Shown: positions 57,484 through 64,000 of the stretch, in pieces
Layout: the number at the start of each line of letters is the position of its first letter
Numbering within the stretch: the first letter of the stretch is position 1
Source: PZPK01 sp965230795
Lineage (GTDB): Bacteria > Pseudomonadota > Gammaproteobacteria > Pseudomonadales > Oleiphilaceae
Direction: 5' to 3'
NCBI GenBank assembly: GCA_965230795.1
Contig: OZ246020.1
Location: 1,488,001-1,552,000 of the forward strand
DNA: 64,000 nucleotides
Notes under the pieces: model-generated
The model's input: the letters and a program-made list of their open reading frames with translations, nothing else
Told to the model about the DNA's origin: nothing
Databases searched by the model: none
Made by a program: the position numbers and the translations under genes

Positions 57484-60177
57484 ATGTCTATAAGCATAGC
57501 ACCGGCAATCGAAAGCGCGGGGTCCTTGAATATTGACTACACTAGTGGAACCAATACAACACCAGGATGTTTCCGCTTGTTGGTACTTCGACTTTTTGGC
57601 AATGCCCTCTCGGTTACGATAGGCCGTGTGATTCTTTGTCTGCTGTTATGTTTCGGCGCCACCGTGCATGCTGAGCTGCCCATGCATGCGATTGAGCAGC
57701 ATACGGATGCGTCCGTTTATGCCAGCTTCGAATATTTTGAAGACCTGGATGGCAGCTATACCTACGAGACAATTAATTCGCTGGACGCTGATCAGTGGCA
57801 GTCGGCAGAGGGTGGCAACGCGACATTCGGATTTCGGCCTTCTCATTTCTGGTTGCGACTGGGCGCGGTGAACAAGTCGGGCACGACCCAGAATCTGGTG
57901 CTGGAAGTTGCCTATCCCTTACTCGATGAGGTGAGCTTTTACGCCCGCTATGCAGATGGGCGCAAGCGCTCTTTGGATACCGGCGATACCCTGACTTACC
58001 GGCCCAGGGATATTGATAATCCCAGCATGTTGTTCCGTTTTCAGTTGCGGCCAGAGGAAAAGGTTACCCTGCATGCGCGTGTGCACTCAGAGGGCTCGAT
58101 GATTCTTCCCGTGCGTATCTGGAAGGAGAACCGCTTTTTCGAGTTTGCCGCCAAAGAACAGAAAGTGCATTTCTTTTACTACGGTGCGCTCACGGTCATC
58201 ATTCTGATTAACCTCGCCGTGTTCTTCACCCTTCGCGAGCGTCTATATGTGTTTTATGCGCTGGCAATCTTTGGCTACCTGCTGTTTTTTATTACGTCCC
58301 GAGGCTTCGGCCATCAACTGCTGTTTCCCAATTTCCCGGCTCTGAACAGTCAGGCCTTCCTCTCGTCCATGCCCATACTCGCCCTGTTTTCCCTGTTGTT
58401 CGCCCGCGAGTTTTTACGGACCTTTCAACATAGCCCGAAACTGGATATGGCCTTGCGGGCCATGATCTACTTTGAGTACTTCAATATGGTGGCGGCGATT
58501 GTATTCAGCTACAACACCGCCGTGCGTATTTCGGCCGTCTCGGCGTTTGTGCTGTTTGCGGTACTTTGTGCGGCCGGCCCCATTACCTGGGCCGCCAAAC
58601 GTCGTTCCGGCGTGTTCTTTACCATTGCCTGGGTGCCGCTGACAATGGGATTTGCTGCCACAGCAGGGCGTACCTCGGGCTTTCTGCCGAATAATTTTCT
58701 GACGGAATACGCCATGCAGATCGGGTCCGGCCTGGAAGCGTTTATCCTGACACTGGCGCTGGCAGATCGTCTTTATTGGGAGCGTGAGAAAAAAATTCAG
58801 GCTCAGGCGGAAAGTTTGCGTATCGAGAAACAACGACTCGCTGCGCAGAGCCAGCTGACCCACGCCATGACACGTGATCCCCTGACTCAGCTTCCCAACC
58901 GTAATCGCTTTGAATGGTTGATTAATCGTACCTTCGCGACACAGGCAGATGAGCGCTACATCGTGGGCGTTGCCCGAATTACCCGACTCAGTGAGATTAC
59001 CCGAACGCTTGGACTTGCCAGCAGTGAAAAAGTCCTGCGCAAGATCGCGGAACAAATGAATGCGGCGGCAAGCAGAATTCCGGGTGTTGTTTGCATGAAC
59101 GATGACAGCGGACAGGTGGAAGCCGCGTTCCAATTAACCGGCGAGACCTTTGGTGTGTTGATTGAGCAAAAGGTCTCCGAACAAAATCTGGATAAGTATC
59201 AAAGCATTCTGAAAACCCTGCAGCGACCCATCGAAATGGATTCTCTGGCCATCGAACTGGAGCCACGTTTTGGCTGCGCCCTGTATCCGGCTCATGGCAG
59301 GGATGCGGCGCAATTGATACGTAACGCGCATGTGGCGATGGAAAGTGCCCATCATTCACCTGATCAGATTGGCTATTACGATGAGGCGCTGGATATCTAC
59401 AACGAGAGTCGTCTTACCTTGATGACGGATTTGCGTGAGGCCTTGTCCAAGGATGAGCCTGCCTTGCACTATCAACCCAAGCTGGATTTAAACAGCGGCA
59501 AGGTCGTGGGGCTGGAAGCCTTGATACGCTGGCGGCATCCTCAGCGAGGACAGGTATCGCCCGGAGAGTTTATCCCCATCGCAGAGGAAACCGGTGTGAT
59601 TAACGCCCTGACATTCTGGGCCTTCAAACGTGCGGTGAGGGACCTCGTCAGTCTGCGAAGAGAAGGATATCAGGGCAACATGTCCATCAATATCTCAGCG
59701 CGGGATCTGCTGTCCGTCAATCTCGGTGAGCAATTGTCTTCGGTACTGGCTGAACATGGCATTCGGGCAGGAGATATTATTCTCGAGCTGACGGAAACCG
59801 CCGCCATGGAAGATCCTGACGCCGGCTTGACGGCTTTGAATCAGCTCAGTCAAAGCGGCCTAAAAGTGTCTATTGATGACTTTGGTGCCGGTTATTCTTC
59901 CTTATCCTATCTCAAAAGTTTGCCGGCAACCGAAATCAAACTGGACCGTTCATTGATCAGCGACATATGCACCAGTGACAGTTCCCGGGTGATTGTCAAA
60001 ACTTCCATTGATATGGCACATAGTCTGGGATATGAACTGGTGGCTGAGGGAGTCGAGACCGAAGCCTGTTATGCCATGCTGAAGGATTTGGGCTGTGACA
60101 AGTTGCAGGGCTTCTGGTTCTGTCGGCCCCTGCCTCTCGATGCGCTCAGTGAATGGCTAAAGCAGAACGCAATCTAG
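57484..60177 (+). CDS. 7TMR-DISM sensor with degenerate GGDEF and EAL domains
   Basis: An 897-residue membrane protein. After an N-terminal hydrophobic segment (about 45-63) comes an extracytoplasmic 7TMR-DISMED2-like domain (about 65-235, FRPSHFWLRLGAVNKSG). Seven helices follow (about 238-430), a short linker, GGDEF (about 470-620) and EAL (about 640-890). The GGDEF signature is replaced (QLTGETFGVLI), so it should not make c-di-GMP. The EAL set looks intact: EALIRW, NISARD, ELTETA, IDDFGAGYSS and EIKLDRS. Net activity is therefore probably c-di-GMP breakdown. The ribosome-binding site is weak; an internal start is possible. Confidence 0.85.
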   Translation: MSISIAPAIESAGSLNIDYTSGTNTTPGCFRLLVLRLFGNALSVTIGRVILCLLLCFGATVHAELPMHAIEQHTDASVYASFEYFEDLDGSYTYETINSLDADQWQSAEGGNATFGFRPSHFWLRLGAVNKSGTTQNLVLEVAYPLLDEVSFYARYADGRKRSLDTGDTLTYRPRDIDNPSMLFRFQLRPEEKVTLHARVHSEGSMILPVRIWKENRFFEFAAKEQKVHFFYYGALTVIILINLAVFFTLRERLYVFYALAIFGYLLFFITSRGFGHQLLFPNFPALNSQAFLSSMPILALFSLLFAREFLRTFQHSPKLDMALRAMIYFEYFNMVAAIVFSYNTAVRISAVSAFVLFAVLCAAGPITWAAKRRSGVFFTIAWVPLTMGFAATAGRTSGFLPNNFLTEYAMQIGSGLEAFILTLALADRLYWEREKKIQAQAESLRIEKQRLAAQSQLTHAMTRDPLTQLPNRNRFEWLINRTFATQADERYIVGVARITRLSEITRTLGLASSEKVLRKIAEQMNAAASRIPGVVCMNDDSGQVEAAFQLTGETFGVLIEQKVSEQNLDKYQSILKTLQRPIEMDSLAIELEPRFGCALYPAHGRDAAQLIRNAHVAMESAHHSPDQIGYYDEALDIYNESRLTLMTDLREALSKDEPALHYQPKLDLNSGKVVGLEALIRWRHPQRGQVSPGEFIPIAEETGVINALTFWAFKRAVRDLVSLRREGYQGNMSINISARDLLSVNLGEQLSSVLAEHGIRAGDIILELTETAAMEDPDAGLTALNQLSQSGLKVSIDDFGAGYSSLSYLKSLPATEIKLDRSLISDICTSDSSRVIVKTSIDMAHSLGYELVAEGVETEACYAMLKDLGCDKLQGFWFCRPLPLDALSEWLKQNAI

Positions 60178-60501
60178 TGGGGCGTTTGCGTCCAAGTAAT
60201 AGTTCTGGCTCACGCAAGCAAGTGCTATATGCCATTCGATCAGCCTTACAAACTGCAAGATGGACAAGGGAAACGGACTGTCCCACTTGCTGAACGATTG
60301 TAGCGATAGCGGCTGTCGGTGGCCGTTATTGTTCTATTTCGCCATAATCGGACTTTGCTTTTGATAGCACCCAATCCTCAATAATCTCTCTGTAAGGCCC
60401 GTTATTGCTGACATTCTCCGAGAATTGAATACTAGCCTAAGGAGCAGGATTATTGCGCTCCAACAACATGCTGTTCCACTTCCAGAACCGTTTTCATTAT
60501 T

Positions 60502-60519
60502 ATGCAACTTGTTGCATAG
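60502..60519. promoter_or_regulatory. Perfect 8-bp inverted repeat, candidate operator
   Basis: TATGCAAC, TT, GTTGCATA. It is a MarR/GntR-style dyad about 130 bp upstream of the SEC-C/2OG-oxygenase gene. No regulator gene is adjacent, so the binding protein is unknown. Confidence 0.5.
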
Positions 60520-60547
60520 ATAGCACAGATTGTCCCGATATCTGATA

Positions 60548-60566
60548 TTGTGACCGTCAGTCACAA
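60548..60566. promoter_or_regulatory. Perfect 7-bp inverted repeat, candidate operator
   Basis: TTGTGAC, five bases, GTCACAA. It resembles a CRP site but has seven bases between TGTGA and TCACA instead of six; a TetR-type operator fits as well. It is 82 bp upstream of the 2OG-oxygenase start. Confidence 0.5.
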
Positions 60567-60648
60567 GCTGGCATGCTCCACGCAGTTGATCAAATTGATT
60601 GTTCTTTTTTATCCGTATTTTCAACGTGATAGCTGTAAAGGAGTGCGT

Positions 60649-61401
60649 ATGAGTGGTGTTGGTTCTACCTTAGCAAGACAGCCGGAGTTGGCCTATGTGC
60701 CCACTTTTCATTTTGACAAAAACAAACCCTGCTATTGTCATTCAGGACGCCTGTTCGGCCAGTGCTGCGCGAACAGTGCCGAGACCGGACGCGCTCCCAG
60801 AAGTATTCATGTCATTAACGATTTTTTGAGCCCCGCCGACTGCAAACGCTTTCTTCGCTTTGCGGAAAAACAGAAGCGTTCCTGGCTCACGGTAGTGGAT
60901 TCCATCAAGGGCGGGAAGCGGACTTACAAGCGAGATCCCGGGCGGGTGACGCAGCATGTTGCCCTGGGGAAACGCCAGGCCATGGCAAACGAGTGGATCT
61001 ATAAAGCCTGTCGAGAAAAGCTGGGTTTACATATTCAACAGCCGGCGGAATGGTTTGAAGCCCCGCATTTATTGCGTTATGGGCCGGATGGAAAATACAC
61101 CCTGCATTCGGATGCCGAACATTTTGATATCAAGCACAAGCGCTTCTACCGTTTTATTGATCGTGATTTTAGTATGTTGATTTACCTGAATGATGACTAT
61201 GAGGGTGGGGAACTCAGCTTTCCCTGGCTGCAGTATCAATATCGGCCGAAAGCGGGCGACCTGGTATTCTTCCCCTCCAACCATGTGTTTTCTCACGAAT
61301 CCCTGCCGATCCGATCCGGTACCAAATATGCCTTGGTCAGCTGGGGAGCCTTGCGCGGAACGCCGCGTGTTGCTGCACCCAATAGCCAGATGCGCCTGTA
61401 G
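60649..61401 (+). CDS. 2-oxoglutarate/Fe(II) oxygenase with an N-terminal SEC-C motif
   Basis: A 250-residue protein. Near the N-terminus is a SEC-C-like zinc motif (PCYCHSGRLFGQCCAN, about 24-39). The prolyl-4-hydroxylase-type domain follows: YTLHSDAEHF (the HxD pair), YLNDDYEGGELSFPW, DLVFFPSNHVFSHESLPI (distal His) and an Arg in PIRSGTKYALVSW to bind 2-oxoglutarate. It likely hydroxylates a protein or nucleic-acid-bound target brought in by the zinc motif. The ATG at 60649 has AAAGGAG upstream; the frame back to 60550 is non-coding. Two palindromes lie upstream. Confidence 0.85.
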   Translation: MSGVGSTLARQPELAYVPTFHFDKNKPCYCHSGRLFGQCCANSAETGRAPRSIHVINDFLSPADCKRFLRFAEKQKRSWLTVVDSIKGGKRTYKRDPGRVTQHVALGKRQAMANEWIYKACREKLGLHIQQPAEWFEAPHLLRYGPDGKYTLHSDAEHFDIKHKRFYRFIDRDFSMLIYLNDDYEGGELSFPWLQYQYRPKAGDLVFFPSNHVFSHESLPIRSGTKYALVSWGALRGTPRVAAPNSQMRL

Positions 61402-61508
61402 CGTCAGAAAAATACCCCTGCCGGGTAGAGTGACAATGCGCAGGCGCCTTGCTTGCGCTACACTCGATGTATCCCTCATTGCATTCAGAGTATTTCGCTG
61501 ACCCCGGC

Positions 61509-62198
61509 ATGCCAAACTCCTTTCGCTTTTATCTTTCATGCCTTGCTTTTGTGCTGCTCGCCGGTGTTTCACTCACAACTCGAGCTGAAACCTTTCTGTT
61601 CGCTACCGCAGCTGACGCGACACGCGCACAACCTATAGTAGAAATGATCCGGGGCTTGTACCAGTCACTGGGACATGACATTGAGGTGCATTACTTTCCC
61701 GCCAAACGTTCCCTGATTCAAGCGAAGAATGATGAGCGCTATGATGGTGAACTGCTACGTATCGCTGAAGCCCAGTCGTTGTTGCCAAACCTGATTAGAG
61801 TACCGGAACCTCTTACGGAGGTCAGTCTGTTTATGCTGGCTCATACCCTTGATCATTCTCTGGATGACATTGCATCGCTTTCGGGTTACAAATTGGCGGC
61901 AATTCGGGGAATCATCTTTACGGATCGGGCCCTGAAAGATTTTGACGTAGCATATATCAATGATTTTCAACAAGGTATTGATCTGTTGAGCCTGAAACGG
62001 GTCGACCTGTTTATGATTCCCGGTTTTTTCACAGCGGGTCTTTCCGAGCGTTTCCCGGACTTTCATTTGTTGCACTCACCATATCCTCCGATGCAGCTAT
62101 ATCATTATCTGCACCGGCGTCATATTGAGTTGATACCTGCACTTGCCGAAGCAATTCGTAAACTAAAAGGTAAATCTCGAGCCGTTGAAACTCCCTGA
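61509..62198 (+). CDS. Orphan PBPb-like periplasmic protein
   Basis: A 229-residue secreted protein. The signal is about 1-28 (FRFYLSCLAFVLLAGVSL), followed by a divergent family-3 fold: FLFATAADATRAQPIVEMIR, IEVHYFPAKRSLIQAKNDE and LAAIRGIIFTDRAL. It lacks the usual PPY motif, so the ligand site has changed or been lost. No transporter is near. It is the fifth of six such genes in the window. Confidence 0.72.
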   Translation: MPNSFRFYLSCLAFVLLAGVSLTTRAETFLFATAADATRAQPIVEMIRGLYQSLGHDIEVHYFPAKRSLIQAKNDERYDGELLRIAEAQSLLPNLIRVPEPLTEVSLFMLAHTLDHSLDDIASLSGYKLAAIRGIIFTDRALKDFDVAYINDFQQGIDLLSLKRVDLFMIPGFFTAGLSERFPDFHLLHSPYPPMQLYHYLHRRHIELIPALAEAIRKLKGKSRAVETP

Positions 62199-62328
62199 GA
62201 TGCTCTTGTTTTTATTAGTATCTGGCCATCGCCCGGTCAGATTGCACTTTATAACCAATTGAGTACATTCGAATGTCACACTATTGTGCTAGAGTTCAGC
62301 CACCTTCCATGTTTCAGGAACTTTATTG

Positions 62329-63210
62329 ATGGCCAAGCCTTCCCTCGAAATTCGTCAGCGCACCATATTTGATGGCGTCTTTGTTAAATATGTACTGAAG
62401 TGTCTGTATCTTATTTGCTTCAAGCTCCTGGGATGGAAAGCCGAAACCACCGTAAAAGATGGTGCCGGCGTGACCATTGCGGCACCCCATACGTCCAACT
62501 GGGACATCTTTTATGCCCTGGGTGCGGCGATCATTTTCGATGTAAAAATCTACTTTTCCATCAAGGACAGCTGGTGCCGACTCCCCCTGATCGGGCGTTT
62601 GATGTTGTGGCTGGGCGCTATTCCCATTGATCGTTCTGCGAAAGGAAGAGGGCAGGTCGAGTTGATCTCGGACTTTGTTCAGAACAACAAAAATCAACGG
62701 GTATTCTTCCTGTTCACACCGGAAGGCACTCGCAGTAATCCCGGCCGCTGGAAAACCGGCTTTTATCATGTTGCCAAAGCCAGTGGCTTGCCGATTTTCC
62801 TGTCTCAAGTGGATTATCGAACCAAAACCGCTGGCGTATTCCACAGCTTCCAGCCCACCGATAATATGGATGCGGATATTGCCGCGATTCAGGAATCCTA
62901 CAAGCACATCTGTGGCCGTATTCCTGCTAATCAATATCCCGCTTACTGTGGCCCGGTCATGACCGTATCGGAGCAGGAAGCGCAGATTATGCAGCATCTG
63001 TATGCCCTCAAAGGCCTGGCGACCCGAGCGGAAATTGCGGCGCGAGGCAAATGGGAAGAGCTCAGTCAGGAGCTACTGCACTTTCTGGTTGAGAAAGGCA
63101 TTATCGAAGAAGTGCCTGCGGAGGGTGAGAGCGCTTCAAAAGACAGTCGCTATCGTCTGACGCGAATGGGCAGCGGCTGCCTGCTGCATATGCGCCCGAG
63201 TTTGGCATAA
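62329..63210 (+). CDS. PlsC-like acyltransferase with a C-terminal winged-helix-like domain
   Basis: A 293-residue protein. The acyltransferase motifs are HTSNWD (HX4D-like, about 54-59) and FTPEGTRSNPGRWKTGF (about 128-144), with SIKDSWCRLPLIGRLM and GAIPIDRSAKGRG between. It probably acylates a glycerolipid in the inner membrane. Residues ~220-293 (LKGLATRAEIAARGKWEELS; HFLVEKGIIEEVP; SRYRLTRMG) look like a winged helix, unusual for this family; I infer this only from pattern. The ATG at 62329 is preferred to TTG 62326. Confidence 0.78.
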   Translation: MAKPSLEIRQRTIFDGVFVKYVLKCLYLICFKLLGWKAETTVKDGAGVTIAAPHTSNWDIFYALGAAIIFDVKIYFSIKDSWCRLPLIGRLMLWLGAIPIDRSAKGRGQVELISDFVQNNKNQRVFFLFTPEGTRSNPGRWKTGFYHVAKASGLPIFLSQVDYRTKTAGVFHSFQPTDNMDADIAAIQESYKHICGRIPANQYPAYCGPVMTVSEQEAQIMQHLYALKGLATRAEIAARGKWEELSQELLHFLVEKGIIEEVPAEGESASKDSRYRLTRMGSGCLLHMRPSLA

Positions 63211-63222
63211 TTCGCAGGCCTG

Positions 63223-63567
63223 ATGGGCTTGATAAACGGGATACGGCCCCTGTTGAATTCTGTTTCAAGAGGGCTTTCCTGGATAGCTGGCGCTTTTTTG
63301 ATTCTCCTGCTGGTGTTCGCGCTGCCGTCCTTCTTCAATCCTGAATTCATGATCGAAAATCAGAGTGTCGGAACCTGCGTTGTGAAGGCTCTTTGGAGAG
63401 ATCAGGAGAAGTCGCTGGGGATGCTTGAAGCAGGAAAGTCCCTGAACTTCAGTCTTGATGACGAGTCTGCCATGCGTTTTCGGGTGAGTACTCTTCCTGG
63501 GAAAACCATCACCAGTGAGCCCATCTATTTTAGCCGGGGCCTTCGAATCAAGGCCTTGATTACGTAA
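63223..63567 (+). CDS. Small uncharacterised membrane protein (114 aa)
   Basis: One N-terminal helix (about 18-38, LSWIAGAFLILLLVFALPSF) followed by an extracytoplasmic domain (FMIENQSVGTCVVKALWRDQ; MLEAGKSLNFSLDDESAMRF) that looks beta-rich. I do not recognise the family. It lies 12 bp after the acyltransferase and is probably co-transcribed. The ribosome-binding site is poor, as expected for a gene that relies on an upstream ribosome. Confidence 0.55.
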   Translation: MGLINGIRPLLNSVSRGLSWIAGAFLILLLVFALPSFFNPEFMIENQSVGTCVVKALWRDQEKSLGMLEAGKSLNFSLDDESAMRFRVSTLPGKTITSEPIYFSRGLRIKALIT

Positions 63568-63711
63568 GAAACGATCGAACTCAGCTACGTTGACTGAGCC
63601 ATCATTTAAGATGAAGCCTGTCGGTTTTATTCGCGAACTCAGGTAACCCGCACTAAGATCAATAGAAGCTCTGATGAAACTTTCGATTCCCTGGGTCTGC
63701 TTTGTGCATTA

Positions 63712-64000
63712 ATGAGTACCTCGCGAATGTCGCCTCCTGTTCTGTTGCTTATTGTCGCCATCCTTTTCAGTCTGGGTGCCCAAGCCCAGCCGCTCACGCC
63801 TGCTTACTATGCGGTACCCGATGTCAATTGGGAGCCCTATTGGATCATTGAAGAAGGGCAAGCCCGGGGAATTCTGGGTGAGTTGATGCAGGCATTGGAT
63901 GAGCAGACGCAAACGGCTATGGTCGCATCCGAGCCCTTGCCCGTTAAACGTAATCAGGTTTTTTTCGACAAGGGCGAGCTGGTGCTCGAATGCTGCGTGA
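63712..64000 (+). CDS. Orphan periplasmic solute-binding protein, N-terminal fragment
   Basis: The first 96 residues; the gene runs off the right edge. The signal is about 1-25 (MSPPVLLLIVAILFSLGAQA from the ATG at 63727), then YAVPDVNWEPYWIIEEGQAR and VASEPLPVKRNQVFFDKGEL. That fits the family-3 fold, with KRNQ where PWKR-type residues usually sit. ATG 63712 and ATG 63727 are both possible. The sixth such gene in the window. Confidence 0.7.
   Translation, partial: MSTSRMSPPVLLLIVAILFSLGAQAQPLTPAYYAVPDVNWEPYWIIEEGQARGILGELMQALDEQTQTAMVASEPLPVKRNQVFFDKGELVLECCV

Larger units (their letters stand above)
60178..60648. other. 471-bp gap upstream of the 2OG-oxygenase gene
   Basis: Apart from the two inverted repeats listed separately I see no believable gene here. 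A minus-strand frame at 60334-60624 has no recognisable protein character. The stretch is fairly AT-rich, and the palindromes sit 85-145 bp before the next gene, where operators would be expected. Confidence 0.4.

Noticed and set aside
60334..60624. Minus-strand frame of 96 codons in the gap before the oxygenase gene
   Set aside because: No ribosome-binding site or recognisable domain, and it covers both palindromes.
1..64000. rRNA, tRNA, integrase, transposase or toxin-antitoxin genes
   Set aside because: None recognised on reading the sequence; a tRNA scan and Rfam search were not possible here.

Overview
The window looks like chromosomal DNA of a marine-type gammaproteobacterium of moderate GC (about 50-55% by eye). 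I infer this from an OxyR/AhpCF/Dps block, CmoM, a Vibrio-like DUF3450-TtpC-ExbB-ExbD-TonB-TPR cluster, haem-uptake genes and many c-di-GMP proteins. I cannot name a genus. I saw no rRNA, tRNA, CRISPR array, transposase or phage gene. The main unusual content is a family of non-coding repeats.

Layout. 1-3.4 kb: an ABC exporter operon (ATPase, FtsX-like permease, start of an adaptor). 3.5-4.5 kb: repeat cluster A. 4.6-6.7 kb: an Nmad3-like protein with a small partner, convergent with a methyltransferase. 6.9-8.8 kb: two very small basic proteins and a DUF2254 membrane protein. 8.8-11.5 kb: an ArsR-type regulator flanked by two copies of a 21-bp motif, then a sterol-desaturase-family protein and an ATP-grasp-like protein. 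11.7-13.9 kb: an O-antigen-ligase-like protein and a glycosyltransferase. 14-17.9 kb: TetR regulator divergent from an SDR, a PLP decarboxylase and a membrane protein. 18-26.7 kb: a solute-binding protein, a diguanylate cyclase, a GDSL lipoprotein, MscL with a zinc-ribbon tail, and several uncharacterised envelope proteins, including a 609-residue coiled-coil membrane protein. 26.7-29.9 kb: a CHASE4-GGDEF gene bracketed by repeats B and C.

29.9-33.8 kb: peroxide defence (oxyR divergent from ahpC-ahpF-dps). 33.9-36 kb: a tiny PEP-CTERM-like protein, a second sterol-desaturase-family protein and a binding protein. 36.2-40.2 kb: a PRPP-synthase-like and AMP/thymidine-phosphorylase-like pair divergent from a beta-CASP nuclease, which may be a nucleotide or RNA salvage module. 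41-49.1 kb: cmoM, then haem uptake (hmuVUTS, a HmuY-like lipoprotein, an outer-membrane haem receptor) with Fur-like boxes upstream. 49.5-54.8 kb: the TtpC-type TonB system, divergent from the receptor and probably its energy source. 54.9-64 kb: more solute-binding proteins, an Omp85-type barrel, a GGDEF-EAL sensor, a SEC-C/2-oxoglutarate oxygenase, an acyltransferase and a small membrane protein.

Themes. Six orphan family-3 solute-binding proteins lie in 64 kb, none beside an ABC permease. Three c-di-GMP enzymes are present: one GGDEF with an intact inhibitory site, one with it altered, and one EAL with a degenerate GGDEF. The repeats carry nested inverted terminal modules, including a perfect 58-bp inverted pair. 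They are the strongest candidate for something undescribed.
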